A DNA stretch of 64,000 nt from Cellulomonas soli (GTDB taxonomy: Bacteria; Actinomycetota; Actinomycetes; Actinomycetales; Cellulomonadaceae): assembly GCF_013409305.1 (NCBI RefSeq), contig NZ_JACBZJ010000001.1, positions 62,001 to 126,000 on the forward strand. Reading direction: 5' to 3'. Both the position numbers and the translations under genes were made by a program. A model generated the notes under the pieces. The model was not told the origin of the DNA, made no database searches, and saw nothing but the letters and a program-made list of their open reading frames with translations. Shown here piece by piece: positions 1-11,696 of this stretch (positions are counted from its first letter, which is position 1; each line of letters starts with the position of its first letter).

Positions 1-427
1 CCGCGCCGAGTTCGAGACGCGCACCAAGGCCCTGATCGACCAGTACTCCACGTTCTCCCCGCAGCAGCTCGACGGCTCGCACCACGTCAACGGTGCGCTG
101 ACGATCGGGGAGAACATCGGCGACCTGGGCGGCCTGTCGATCGCGCTCAAGGCGTACCGCATCGCCCTGGGACGCCCGCTCGACGAGGCCCCGGTGATCG
201 ACGGGCTCACGGGCACCCAGCGGGTCTTCCTCGGCTGGGCGCAGGTGTGGCAGTCGAAGGGGCGCGACGAGGAGGTCGTGCGCCGCCTCGCGATCGACCC
301 GCACTCCCCCAACGAGTTCCGCTGCAACGGCGTGGTCCGCAACGTCGACGAGTTCTACGCCGCGTACGACGTGCAGCCCGGCGACGCCCTCTACCTGGCA
401 CCCGAGGACCGCGTGCGGATCTGGTGA
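1..427 (+). CDS. M13 family metallopeptidase, C-terminal fragment
   Basis: This is the last 141 residues of a neprilysin/PepO-type zinc endopeptidase; the frame is open from base 2 and the start lies outside the window. Two landmarks identify the family: a GENIGDLGG stretch, which follows the third zinc ligand region in M13 enzymes, and the EFRCNGVVRNVDEFY block near the C-terminus, part of the substrate-binding wall. The HExxH helix is not in view, so activity cannot be judged. A strong hairpin follows eleven bases after the stop, suggesting that the transcript ends here, and the next gene converges from the other strand. Confidence 0.9.
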   Translation, partial: RAEFETRTKALIDQYSTFSPQQLDGSHHVNGALTIGENIGDLGGLSIALKAYRIALGRPLDEAPVIDGLTGTQRVFLGWAQVWQSKGRDEEVVRRLAIDPHSPNEFRCNGVVRNVDEFYAAYDVQPGDALYLAPEDRVRIW

Positions 428-437
428 CGGCTGCGCG

Positions 438-468
438 GCGGGCCCGTCTCAGTCGAAGACGGGCCCGC
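438..468. terminator. Hairpin shared by convergent genes
   Basis: A perfect 12-bp GC-rich stem (GCGGGCCCGTCT and its complement) with a 7-base loop lies between the M13 peptidase stop and the end of the convergent nitroreductase-like gene. It overlaps the stop codon of the minus-strand gene. Without a T-tract it fits the bidirectional terminators usual in high-GC actinobacteria. Confidence 0.65.
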
Positions 469-1078
469 TCGTGCGGGTGCGCTTGAGCTCGTAGAAGCCG
501 GGCACGCCGGTGACCAGGGCGAGGCCGTCCCACAGCCGACCGGCGTCGGCACCCCGGGGCGCCGGCGTCATGACCGGGCCGAACAGCCCGACGCCGTTCA
601 CGGCGACCACGGGCGTGCCGACGTCGTCGCCGACGAGCGTGATCGCCTCGGCGTGCGAGGCCCGCAGCGGCCCGTCCATCTCGTCGGTGTCGCCGTACGC
701 GGCCAACGACGCCGGGAGCCCGGCCTCGTCGAGCGACTCCCGGATGATGGCGGCCGTGTCACGGCGCTGACCCGGGTGCCGACGGGTCCCCAGGGCGTCG
801 TAGAGCGGGCGCACGTGCGCGGCGCCGTGCAGTTCCTGGGCAGCGGTCAGCACACGGACGGCCGCCCACGAGTCGTCCATCAACCGGCGGTACTCCTCGG
901 GCAGGTCACGACCCTCGTTCAGCACGGACAGGCTCATCACGTGCCAGCGCACGTCGATGTCGCGCACCTGCTCCACCTCGACGACCCATCGGGACGTCAT
1001 CCACGCCCACGGGCAGGCGGGGTCGACCCAGATGTCGGCGGTCTGGCGGACAGGGACGGACGGGGACGTCGAGGTCAC
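449..1078 (-). CDS. DsbA-family protein, mycothiol-dependent nitroreductase (Rv2466c) type
   Basis: A thioredoxin-fold protein of 209 residues whose body closely follows the mycobacterial Rv2466c family, a mycothiol-dependent oxidoreductase: a WVDPACPWAWMTSRW active-site segment (about residues 18-31), a WHVMSLSVLNEGRD block, and the ending ELKRTRTSGPVFD. The N-terminal active-site cysteine is present, but the second CxxC cysteine is replaced, giving CPWA at 22-25, so the enzyme would work as a monothiol. I chose the GTG at 1078 because a GGAG motif sits eight bases upstream; the frame is open to an ATG at 1141, but that would add an unconserved Arg/Pro-rich leader. It implies a mycothiol-producing host. 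Confidence 0.85.
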   Translation of the reverse strand: MTSTSPSVPVRQTADIWVDPACPWAWMTSRWVVEVEQVRDIDVRWHVMSLSVLNEGRDLPEEYRRLMDDSWAAVRVLTAAQELHGAAHVRPLYDALGTRRHPGQRRDTAAIIRESLDEAGLPASLAAYGDTDEMDGPLRASHAEAITLVGDDVGTPVVAVNGVGLFGPVMTPAPRGADAGRLWDGLALVTGVPGFYELKRTRTSGPVFD

Positions 1079-1187
1079 GGGCGTGCTCCTGCAGGTGCGA
1101 GGGGGCGGTGCGGGCCGGGCGGCGTCGCGCCTGCTCATCATGCCAACGCGTTCGTCCGGCTCGGGAACCCGGTGGCCCCGCGTCGTC

Positions 1188-1739
1188 TCAGGGCAGCTGC
1201 GACCAGGCGCCGCTCGCGAGCCGGAAGCCGACGCCGTCGGCGCCCGTGCAGGTCACGCCGTCGGTCGCGCTGGTGCAGGTGTAACCGCCGACCGTCATCG
1301 ACGAGCCGTACTCGAGGGTCGCGACGTCGTCGCCCGCGACGGCCGGGGGTGCGCCGTCGACGCACGGGACGGTCACGCCGTCGGTGCTCAGGACGAAGAC
1401 GTGCCCCGTCTGCCCCGTACACCCGGCCGCGACGGGCGCCTCGAAGCGGATCGAGGCGATCGTGCAGGTGACGCCGTCGACCGAGACGGTGCAGGCGATG
1501 TTCCCGCTCGGCATCCGGAACGTGGTCGGCGCCGTGCCCGCGGTGCCCGTGCTCGTCGACGGGGACGAGGCCACGGTCGCGGCGGTGCCGGGGCCGTCGT
1601 CCGGGGTCGACGAGGTGGACGACCCTGCGACCCAGACCCCGACGAGCACCAGGAGGGCGAGCACGAGCACGACGTCGGCGACGACGAACGCGAGCATCCC
1701 TCGCCCCATGCCGCGTTCCCGCGGACCCCCGTTGACCAT
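1188..1739 (-). CDS. Membrane-anchored extracytoplasmic protein, function unknown
   Basis: 183 residues. The first 14 residues are basic, then comes a single hydrophobic helix (about 15-39), a Ser/Thr-rich spacer to about residue 72, and an extracytoplasmic domain with six cysteines (about 83, 92, 107, 126, 155, 164), three likely disulphides. The phrase MPSGNIACTV resembles small exported proteins common in actinobacteria, but I cannot name a function. The ATG at 1739 has a good AGGAGGGG site. It is divergent from pepN; the 212 bases between them carry no recognisable gene and presumably both promoters. Confidence 0.75.
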   Translation of the reverse strand: MVNGGPRERGMGRGMLAFVVADVVLVLALLVLVGVWVAGSSTSSTPDDGPGTAATVASSPSTSTGTAGTAPTTFRMPSGNIACTVSVDGVTCTIASIRFEAPVAAGCTGQTGHVFVLSTDGVTVPCVDGAPPAVAGDDVATLEYGSSMTVGGYTCTSATDGVTCTGADGVGFRLASGAWSQLP

Positions 1740-1951
1740 GCCCCTCCTCTGCGCGGCACACCGGCTGCCGCGCCCCAGGATCACACGACCGGCACCCCGC
1801 CTGCACCCCGTGCCCACCCGGCGGCGGCGCAGCCGGCGGGCCTGTGCACAGGCACGGTCGGGCACGGGGTGCCGTGGCATGATCGTCGCGGCCACGAGCC
1901 GTGACCGCTCCCCGCCGAGCGCCGCTCGGCACAGCCTGAAGGAGACCCCGC

Positions 1952-4540
<2,589 letters not shown>

Positions 4541-4546
<6 letters not shown>

Positions 4547-4573
4547 GCGGGGCCGGCGTCCCTCAGCTCAGGC
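4541..4573. terminator. Weak hairpin between convergent genes
   Basis: GCCTGAGC and GCTCAGGC form an 8-bp stem around a 17-base loop that spans the stop codons of pepN and the convergent P-loop gene. Possible bidirectional terminator, but the loop is long. Confidence 0.35.
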
Positions 4574-5173
4574 GGTCGAGCCGGGCAGGGCGTCGAGCCA
4601 CCGGCGAGCCGCGCGCGGTGACGTCAGACGCAGCACCGGGACCGTTCCCTCGGCCATCAGCGCCAGGTAGCGGTCCCGGTACGCGTCGTGCTGGGTCCAC
4701 GCCCAGCGGACGATGTTCTCCTCCGGCTCCGGGCGCAGCAGCGAGCGCCACCGCTCACGGTTGCCGTGCCAGAGCTCGCGCCGCAGGGCCACCCGCGCCA
4801 GGGTCCGGCGGACCACCCGGGCCATGACGACTCGGCGCGAGAAGTCGAGCCAGACGACCAGGTCGACCGGCAGGGCGTCACCCAGGCGCTGGTTCCAGTT
4901 GCCGTCGACGACCCAACCGGCCGCGGCCTGCGGCGCCGAGACGAAGCGCCGGACCGCGGCGCGCCCGTCGGCGGCGTCCACCATCTGCCAGTCCGGCCCC
5001 CAGAACGCCTCGTCGAGCTCCAGGTGAGGGATGTCCAGCCGGGAGGCGACCCGTCGGGCGAAGGTCGTCTTCCCGGCCCCGCAGTTGCCGACGACCTTGA
5101 TCCTGCACGCCGTGGCCGCCGCCGACTGCTCGTACGCCCGCGTCTCGTCCACCGCGGCAGTCTGCCACGGCAC
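4568..5173 (-). CDS. P-loop NTPase, adenylate-kinase/FlaR-like
   Basis: A 201-residue predicted small-molecule kinase of the AAA_17/FlaR ('topology modulation') type. The Walker A GNCGAGKT is at about 29-36, followed by the family's LDEAFWGPDW segment where the substrate aspartate sits, a VVDGNW strand, and an Arg-rich lid that includes REL(W)HGNRERW. The substrate is unknown for the family. The GTG at 5173 is the longest start and has no clear ribosome site, so translation may begin a few codons later. Convergent with pepN. Confidence 0.75.
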   Translation of the reverse strand: MPWQTAAVDETRAYEQSAAATACRIKVVGNCGAGKTTFARRVASRLDIPHLELDEAFWGPDWQMVDAADGRAAVRRFVSAPQAAAGWVVDGNWNQRLGDALPVDLVVWLDFSRRVVMARVVRRTLARVALRRELWHGNRERWRSLLRPEPEENIVRWAWTQHDAYRDRYLALMAEGTVPVLRLTSPRAARRWLDALPGSTA

Positions 5174-5249
5174 CGGGCCCGCCCCCGACGGCCCGTCCGG
5201 CGAGGCCCGGCCGTGCCCGACGACCGCGTCGACGATGCGTCGGCGCAGG

Positions 5250-7385
5250 TCAGCGCCGCGACTGCAGCACCGCGACGAGCGAGCGCAGCCGCGGGCTGTC
5301 GAACAGGTCCTCGATCAGCACGACCTGCCCCGAGCCGTCGGCCAGCGGGACCTTCCAGTTCGGGTACTCCTGGTCGGTGCCGGGCTGGTTCTGCGCGCGA
5401 CGCTCCCCCACCGCGTCGGCGAGGGAGACGCCGAGCAGCACCGACGGGGTCGCCATGACCCAGCGGTGCAGCGCCTCGACGACCTCGCGCTCGGACGGAT
5501 CCTCGCCGAGGAAGCCTCGTTCGCGCAGCAGCCCGATCATGCGCTCGCGCTCGACCCGGGCGGCGGCGCGGACCGTCTCGACGGGCTCGGTGAGCAGACC
5601 GAGGCGCTCCCGCAGCGCGACGTGCTCACCGGCCAGGTACCCGGCGCTGGGCGGCAGGTCGTGCGTGGTGACCGTGGCCAGGACCAGCGGTCGGTAGTGC
5701 TCGGGGGCGAGCGGCCCGCCGGTCATCTCGTGCTCGAACCACAGCACGGACGTGCCCAGCACGCCCCGCTCGGACAGGTAGTCACGCACCCACGGCTCGA
5801 CGACGCCGAGGTCCTCGCCGATGACGACCGCGCCGGCGCGGTGCGCCTCGAGCGCGAGGATCCCCACGAGCGCCTCGTGGTCGTAGCGGACGTACGCGCC
5901 CTCGGCCGGCGAGTGACCCTCGGGCACCCACCACAGCCGGAAGAGCCCGATGACGTGGTCGATGCGGATCGCCCCCGCGTGCCGCAGCACGGTGCGCAGC
6001 ATGTCGCGGTACGGCCGGTAGGCCGCACGTGCCAGGGCATCGGGGTGCCAGGGCGGCTGCGACCAGTCCTGGCCCTGCTGGTTGTACATGTCGGGCGGCG
6101 CGCCCACGGTCGCACCTCGGGCGAGCACATCCGCGAGCGCCCAGGAGTCGGCCCCCTCCGGGTGCGCGCCGACCGCGAGGTCGTGCATGATGCCCAGCGC
6201 CATGCCGCCGTCCAGCGCGGCCTGCTGCGCCTCCGCGAGCTGGCAGTCGGCGACCCACTGCAGCCACCGGTGGAACTCGATGCGCTCGGCCAGCTCCGAA
6301 CGGGCGGCCGTGACGAGCGTGGAGGTCGGGTCCATCGCCTCGACGGGCCAGGCCCGTCCGGCGTACCGCTCGGAGAGCGCGCACCACAGGGCGAAGCCGT
6401 CGAGCCCCGAGCCCTGCTCCTCCTTGAACTGCACGAATGCGGCCTCACGCGCGGCCGAGCGCGGGGCGGCGAAGACGACCTCGAGGGCGGAGCGCTTGGC
6501 CGTCCAGACCGCGTCCCGGTCGATGGGGCCCGGGTCGGTGTCGAGCGCGAGGACCGTCTCGGCGGACCACTCGACGAGCGAGCGGTCGGCTGCGCTCAGG
6601 TAGGCGGTCTCGCGCACGTCCTCGACGCGGATGTACAGCGGGCTGACGAACCGGCGCGTCGTGGGCAGGTAGGGCGAGGGCGTGACGGGCACGGTGGGCT
6701 CGGAGGCGTGCAGCGGGTTGATCAGCAGGAAGTCCGCGCCGCAGCGTCGCCCGGACAGCCACCCGAGGTCGGCGAGGTCCGCCAGGTCCCCGATGCCCCA
6801 CGAGGCGTGCGAGCGCACGGAGTACAGCTGGGCCATGAAGCCCCACGCGTGCCGGTCCCGCAGCACCTCGGGCAGCTCGAGGCGGGCGGGGGTCACGACG
6901 ACCGGGCTGTGCGCGTGCGCGCTCGGCCCCTCGGCGTGCACCTCGTGCCAACCGAGCGGCAGGTCCGCCGGGAGCGTGAACGTCGCGCGCCCCACGAGGC
7001 GCCCGTCGACCGTGCGCGGTTCGACGTAGACGTCGGCCTGCGCGATCTCCCGTCGCCCGCCGCCGACCTCCGGGTCGAGCTCGAGCCAGACCTCGACGGG
7101 GTCGCCGTCCGTGACGTGCACCGGGACGTGGCCGTGGCGTCCCTGCCGGACGACGACGACGGGCGGCAGCACGCGCCTCCACGGCATGTCCTCGACGTGC
7201 GCGGTGGCCAGGGCGATCCGCGCCGGGGACGAGGCGTCGACGCCGAGCGCCCCGAGGACGCCGCGCAGCGTGTCGGCGGAGACGTCGCGGCGGGTGCCGT
7301 CGAACCCCCAGTAGTCCGGGGTGATGCCGTAGGCGCCAGCCAGGCGCAGCAGCTCGTCGGAAGGGCGCTGCTGGTCGTCGGCCAC
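5250..7385 (-). CDS. malQ: 4-alpha-glucanotransferase (amylomaltase, GH77)
   Basis: A 711-residue enzyme that transfers maltodextrin segments between glucans in glycogen and maltose metabolism. The GH77 landmarks are present: the nucleophile region IRIDHVIGLFRLWW, the acid/base region VIGEDLGVVEPWV, and TTHDLPPSAGY with the third carboxylate. About 150 extra N-terminal residues before the barrel are normal for the long actinobacterial form. The frame is open far upstream, but a GTG at 7385 with AGGA eight to nine bases before it matches the family N-terminus (ADDQQRPSDELLRLAGAYGI). It is divergent from the S9 peptidase. Confidence 0.93.
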   Translation of the reverse strand: MADDQQRPSDELLRLAGAYGITPDYWGFDGTRRDVSADTLRGVLGALGVDASSPARIALATAHVEDMPWRRVLPPVVVVRQGRHGHVPVHVTDGDPVEVWLELDPEVGGGRREIAQADVYVEPRTVDGRLVGRATFTLPADLPLGWHEVHAEGPSAHAHSPVVVTPARLELPEVLRDRHAWGFMAQLYSVRSHASWGIGDLADLADLGWLSGRRCGADFLLINPLHASEPTVPVTPSPYLPTTRRFVSPLYIRVEDVRETAYLSAADRSLVEWSAETVLALDTDPGPIDRDAVWTAKRSALEVVFAAPRSAAREAAFVQFKEEQGSGLDGFALWCALSERYAGRAWPVEAMDPTSTLVTAARSELAERIEFHRWLQWVADCQLAEAQQAALDGGMALGIMHDLAVGAHPEGADSWALADVLARGATVGAPPDMYNQQGQDWSQPPWHPDALARAAYRPYRDMLRTVLRHAGAIRIDHVIGLFRLWWVPEGHSPAEGAYVRYDHEALVGILALEAHRAGAVVIGEDLGVVEPWVRDYLSERGVLGTSVLWFEHEMTGGPLAPEHYRPLVLATVTTHDLPPSAGYLAGEHVALRERLGLLTEPVETVRAAARVERERMIGLLRERGFLGEDPSEREVVEALHRWVMATPSVLLGVSLADAVGERRAQNQPGTDQEYPNWKVPLADGSGQVVLIEDLFDSPRLRSLVAVLQSRR

Positions 7386-7550
7386 GGCCCGATCCTGCCA
7401 GAAGGGTCCACGGGTCCGCAGGAGCAGCGTGGGCGCGTCACGGCCCTGCGGGCCACCCGCTGACCCTCGGGGCATGGCCCGACGATCGGGCGGCTGCCTC
7501 GCGCAGACGGCACGACCCCCGCACGGCTGCACGTCGTAGCCTTGCGGACC

Positions 7551-9791
7551 ATGACCGCCGAGACCACGCGCACCACGTCCGCGGCCCTCCCCGCGCACTA
7601 CCCGCCGGCCCGCCGCACCGACCTGGTCGAGCACCTGCATGCTCGCCCGGTCGCCGACCCGTACCGCTGGCTGGAGGACCCCGCCGACCCCGAGACGGAG
7701 CAGTGGTCGGCCGCGCAGGACGCGCTCTACGCCCGTTACCGCGAGCGCTGGGAGGACGCGGGCGACGGGCCGTTCGTGACGGGCACGTTGACCGCGCGCC
7801 TGAAGGACCTGCTCGGTGCCGGGTTCGTCGGTGCGCCGGCGTGGCGCGGGCAGCGGCAGTTCTTCGCACGCCGCACGGGCGAGCAGGAGCACGCGGTGGT
7901 GGTCGTCGTCGAGCCCGGTCCGGACGGCACCCCGGTCGAGCGGGTCCTGGTCGACCCCGTGGCGATCGACCCGGCCGGCACGACGACGCTCGACGCCTGG
8001 CAGCCCTCCAAGGAGGGTGACCTGCTCGCGTACCAGGTCTCCAGCGGCGGGACCGAGGAGTCGGTCCTGCACGTGCTCGACGTGTCGAGCGGTGAGGCCG
8101 TCGACGGGCCCGTCGACCGTGCGCGGTACTCCCCCGTCGCCTGGGTGCCGGGTGGGGCGGCGCTGTACTACGTGCGCCGGTTGGCGCCCGAGCTGCTGCC
8201 CGAGGACGAGCGGCAGTACCACAGGCGCGTGTGGCTGCACCGGGTCGGCACCGACGCCGCCGAGGACGTCGAGGTCTTCGGTGCGGGCCTGGACATGACG
8301 AACTACTACGGGGTGTCGGTCTCGCGCGACGGCCGCTGGCTGATCGTCTCGGCTTCGGCGGGCACCGCACCGCGCACCGACGTGTGGATCGCCGACCTGT
8401 CGGAGCCGGGTGCCACGACGGCTCCGCGCTTCGTCCCGGTCGCGGTCGGCCTGGACGCCGAGGTCGGCGCGTGGGTCGGCCGGGACGGCCGGCTGTACGT
8501 GCACACGAACCTCGACGCCCCGCGGGGGCGGCTCGTCGTCACCGACCCGACACGGCCGGGCGTCGAGCACTGGCGCACGCTGCTCGCCGAGGACCCGGAG
8601 GCCGTGCTCGAGGACGTCGCGTTCACCGACGGCGGCGGCGCGGACAGCACGCCCGTGCGCCTGCTGGCCTCGTGGCGGCGGCACGCCGTCAGCGAGGTCT
8701 CGGTGCACGACCCGTCGACGGGCGCCCGCCTCGCCGGGGCGGACGGCACCGTGGTGCTTCCCGGGCTGGGCTCGATCTCCGGGCTGGTCACCCGCCCCGA
8801 CGGAGGCACGGACGTCTGGTTCTCCTACACCGACCACGTCACGGTGCCGACCGTGCACCGGCTCGACACCACGACCGGCACGACCTCGCTGTGGGCCGCA
8901 CCCCCCGGAGCGCTGGCGGACCTGCCCGACGTCGTCGTGCGGCAGATCGAGGTCACCAGCGCGGACGGCACGACCGTGCGTGCCTTCGTCGTCGCCCGCC
9001 GCGACGCGCTCGACGCCGAGGCCAACCCGACCGCGCCGGCCCCGACCGTGCTCTACGGCTACGGCGGCTTCCAGATCTCCCTCGACCCCGCCTACTCGGC
9101 GAGCACCCTCGCGTGGGTCGAGGCCGGCGGCGTGCACGTCGTGGCGAACCTGCGCGGGGGTGGCGAAGAGGGCGAGTCGTGGCACCGCGACGGCATGCGC
9201 GCCCACAAGCAGCACGTGTTCGACGACTTCCACGCCGTGGCCGAGCACCTGGTCGCGACCGGGTGGACGACGCCGGACCGGCTGGCGTGCTGGGGCGGGT
9301 CGAACGGCGGCCTGCTGGTGGGCGCGGCCCTGACCCAGCGGCCGGACCTGTTCGCGGCGGTCGTGTGCTCGGCCCCGCTCCTGGACATGGTCCGGTACCA
9401 GCGCTTCGGCCTGGGCGTCACCTGGACCGAGGAGTACGGGGACGCGGGCACCGCCGAGGAGCTCGACTGGCTGCTCGGGTACTCGCCGTACCACCGGGTC
9501 GTCGACGGCACCGCCTACCCGGCCACGCTGTTCACGGTCTTCGAGGGCGACACCCGGGTCGACCCGCTGCACGCCCGCAAGCTCGCCGCCGCACTGCAGG
9601 CCGCCACCTCCTCGCCCGTCGAGGACCGACCCGTGCTCGTGCGCCGGGAGACCGGGGTCGGCCACGGCGGCCGGGCGCTGTCGCGCACGATCGGGCTGAC
9701 GGTCGAGCAGCTGCAGTTCGTCGCCGACCGGACAGGGCTCACCGGCCGTGACGCCGCCCTGGTCGACGGACCCGCCGAGGGCGTCCGATGA
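7551..9791 (+). CDS. Prolyl oligopeptidase family serine peptidase (S9A)
   Basis: A 746-residue cytosolic oligopeptidase: an N-terminal seven-bladed propeller that gates access, then an alpha/beta hydrolase domain. The nucleophile is the serine of GGSNGG at about residue 584, the acid lies in GDTRVDPLHARK (about 667-675) and the base is the histidine of GVGHGG. The order and spacing match prolyl oligopeptidase. A TTG three codons upstream would also fit, but the ATG at 7551 is preferred. Its stop overlaps the start of the mechanosensitive channel gene by four bases (ATGA), so the two are translationally coupled. Confidence 0.93.
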   Translation: MTAETTRTTSAALPAHYPPARRTDLVEHLHARPVADPYRWLEDPADPETEQWSAAQDALYARYRERWEDAGDGPFVTGTLTARLKDLLGAGFVGAPAWRGQRQFFARRTGEQEHAVVVVVEPGPDGTPVERVLVDPVAIDPAGTTTLDAWQPSKEGDLLAYQVSSGGTEESVLHVLDVSSGEAVDGPVDRARYSPVAWVPGGAALYYVRRLAPELLPEDERQYHRRVWLHRVGTDAAEDVEVFGAGLDMTNYYGVSVSRDGRWLIVSASAGTAPRTDVWIADLSEPGATTAPRFVPVAVGLDAEVGAWVGRDGRLYVHTNLDAPRGRLVVTDPTRPGVEHWRTLLAEDPEAVLEDVAFTDGGGADSTPVRLLASWRRHAVSEVSVHDPSTGARLAGADGTVVLPGLGSISGLVTRPDGGTDVWFSYTDHVTVPTVHRLDTTTGTTSLWAAPPGALADLPDVVVRQIEVTSADGTTVRAFVVARRDALDAEANPTAPAPTVLYGYGGFQISLDPAYSASTLAWVEAGGVHVVANLRGGGEEGESWHRDGMRAHKQHVFDDFHAVAEHLVATGWTTPDRLACWGGSNGGLLVGAALTQRPDLFAAVVCSAPLLDMVRYQRFGLGVTWTEEYGDAGTAEELDWLLGYSPYHRVVDGTAYPATLFTVFEGDTRVDPLHARKLAAALQAATSSPVEDRPVLVRRETGVGHGGRALSRTIGLTVEQLQFVADRTGLTGRDAALVDGPAEGVR

Positions 9792-10855
9792 GCTCGCTGG
9801 TCGCGTCCGTGCGCCTCGCCGAGCCCTCGCCCTCCGCCTCGGCGACGTCCGACCCGCTGGGCGACGTCACCGAGGCCGCGGCCAAGAGCTGGGACTGGTT
9901 GCTCGGCGTGCCGTTGCGGATCTTCCTCATCGTCGTCATCGGCGCGATCAGCCTCGCCGTCCTGCGACGGGTGATCCGCAAGGTGACCGAGCACATCGCC
10001 GACGGCTCCTCGCTGCTCGATCGCGGACCGCTGCGCCCGCTCGGCGAGTCCGAGATGGCTTCCGCCCTGCTCAAGGCTGCGAACCCGCTCGCCAACGCCC
10101 GTCGCGCCCAGCGCGCACGCACGATCGGCTCGGTCCTGCGCTCGGGGGCGACCCTGCTCGTGGGCGGGACCGTGGCGATCCTCGTGCTCGACACGCTCGG
10201 CGTGAACGTGGCGCCGTTCCTCGCCTCGGCCGGGGTGCTCGGCGTCGCGATCGGTTTCGGTGCGCAGAGCCTGGTCAAGGACTTCCTGTCCGGGCTGTTC
10301 ATGCTGCTCGAGGACCAGTACGGCGTGGGCGACGTGATCGACGTCGGCCCGGCGTCCGGCACCGTGGAGGCGGTCGCGCTGCGCGTCACGAAGATCCGCG
10401 ACGGCGACGGGACGCTCTGGTACGTGCCCAACGGCACGATGCTGCGCGTCGGCAACAAGACGCAGGGCTGGGCGAAGGCCGTCGTCGAGATCGACGTGGA
10501 CTACTTCGCGGATCTCGACGAGGTCCGCTCGCTGCTGACGGAGGCGGCCTCCAAGGTGGCCGACGACCCGGTCGTGGGCACGTACCTCGACGGCGAGCCG
10601 ACGATCACCAGCATCGAGAAGCTCACGTCCGAGGCGGTCACGCTGCGCCTGTCGGTCCGCACGGCGCCCTCGATGCAGTGGGAGGTCGCCCGGGCGCTGC
10701 GGGTGCAGGCCCGTGCCGCGCTGGAGTCGGCGGACATCCCGCTGGCCGGTCAGCTCGACCGGCTCACGGCGCTGCGCGCGGGACGCCAGGCCTCGGCCCC
10801 GGACGATGACGCGCCGGTGCCCGGCACCCAGGGCGCGGCTCCCGACGACCGCTGA
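9788..10855 (+). CDS. Small-conductance mechanosensitive channel (MscS family)
   Basis: A 355-residue inner-membrane channel that opens under membrane tension and releases osmolytes. It has a hydrophobic helix around 42-60 and another at about 115-140, followed by the pore helix FLASAGVLGVAIGFGAQSL with the Gly/Ala packing of MscS TM3, then the beta domain (GDVIDVGPASGTVEAVALR) and an alpha/beta C-terminus with a charged tail. The ATG overlaps the stop of the S9 peptidase gene. There is no obvious functional link to the peptidase beyond co-transcription. Confidence 0.92.
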   Translation: MSSLVASVRLAEPSPSASATSDPLGDVTEAAAKSWDWLLGVPLRIFLIVVIGAISLAVLRRVIRKVTEHIADGSSLLDRGPLRPLGESEMASALLKAANPLANARRAQRARTIGSVLRSGATLLVGGTVAILVLDTLGVNVAPFLASAGVLGVAIGFGAQSLVKDFLSGLFMLLEDQYGVGDVIDVGPASGTVEAVALRVTKIRDGDGTLWYVPNGTMLRVGNKTQGWAKAVVEIDVDYFADLDEVRSLLTEAASKVADDPVVGTYLDGEPTITSIEKLTSEAVTLRLSVRTAPSMQWEVARALRVQARAALESADIPLAGQLDRLTALRAGRQASAPDDDAPVPGTQGAAPDDR

Positions 10856-10866
10856 GCGGACCCGCC

Positions 10867-11322
10867 TCAGTCGACCCAGTCGAGCAGCGCCTCGCCCGCG
10901 GCGACGCTCGCGCCGGGGGCGACCAGCGGGCGCACCGCGGACGGGTCGGCCTGCAGCGCGACGACCGGGCACAGCGTGGACAGGCCGGCCAGCCCCACGT
11001 CGAGCGGCGACCAGGTGAGCACCCGTTGGCCGGCACGCACGTGCTGACCGGCCTCGACGTGCAGCGTGAACCCCGAGCCGCGCAGCGCGACCGTGTCGAT
11101 CCCGAGGTGCACGAGGACCGTGCGTCCGTCACCCAGCTCGAGCGCGAACGCGTGCGGGTGCAGCGCCCCCACGACACCGTCGGCCGGTGCGACCACGTCC
11201 TGCGTCTGGGTGCGCGACGGCTCCACCGCGAGACCCGGGCCGACGATCTCCTGGGCGAAGACCGGGTCAGGGACGTCGGCGACCGCGCGGACCACACCCG
11301 GGACGGGGCTCAGCAGCTGCAC
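10867..11322 (-). CDS. crr: PTS system glucose-family EIIA component
   Basis: A 151-residue cytosolic phosphocarrier of the glucose/GlcNAc family that takes phosphate from HPr and passes it to an EIIB. The phosphorylated histidine is H72 in VLVHLGIDTV, and its partner histidine H57 is in LHPHAFALEL; the DVVAPADGVVG and GFTLHVEAGQHVRAGQ segments complete the fold. Start GTG at 11322. It lies 15 bases after an EIIB gene, so EIIB-EIIA form an operon, divergent from ptsI. No EIIC permease is in the window, so the transported sugar cannot be read from this locus. Confidence 0.9.
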   Translation of the reverse strand: MQLLSPVPGVVRAVADVPDPVFAQEIVGPGLAVEPSRTQTQDVVAPADGVVGALHPHAFALELGDGRTVLVHLGIDTVALRGSGFTLHVEAGQHVRAGQRVLTWSPLDVGLAGLSTLCPVVALQADPSAVRPLVAPGASVAAGEALLDWVD

Positions 11323-11337
11323 GGCGCGCGGCCGGTC

Positions 11338-11568
11338 TCAGCGCAGGGAGTCGAGCTCGGCGGCGAGGTTGTCGGCCTCGGGGCCGACGATGACCTGGAC
11401 GATGCGCCCGGAGCGGACCACGCCGAACGCGCCGCTCGCCTTGAGCGCAGCCTCGTCGACGAGCTGGGCGTCACCGACCTCGACCCGCAGCCGCGTGATG
11501 CACGGCTCGAGGTCGACGACGTTGGCGTCCCCGCCCAGCGCAGCGAGGATCTGCTCTGCCTTGCTCAA
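11338..11568 (-). CDS. PTS glucose/GlcNAc-type EIIB subunit, stand-alone
   Basis: 76 residues, a complete EIIB domain of the glucose family. The phosphorylated cysteine is C23 in LEPCITRLRVEV, followed by the SGAFGVVRSGRIVQVIVGP strands. In many bacteria this domain is fused to EIIC; as a separate small protein it resembles NagF of streptomycetes, which serves N-acetylglucosamine uptake (established for that genus; specificity here is inference). The start is an uncommon TTG, supported by a GGGGAG site. First gene of the EIIB-EIIA pair. Confidence 0.88.
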   Translation of the reverse strand: MSKAEQILAALGGDANVVDLEPCITRLRVEVGDAQLVDEAALKASGAFGVVRSGRIVQVIVGPEADNLAAELDSLR

Positions 11569-11696
11569 TGGAACTCCCCAGTTCTCCAGGCGTCACCGGG
11601 CGACGCGCGACGTCCAGCCTAACGCGCTGCGTCCCGGCTGGCGCCGCAGCGCCCGGAGGGACGAGACTGCGTGCGACGACGAGGAGGTCATCGCAC

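Noticed and set aside
5250-9665. A 1471-residue minus-strand frame continuing malQ across the S9 peptidase
   Set aside because: MalQ homology begins at 7385 with a ribosome site; beyond this the frame is the antisense of the peptidase gene.
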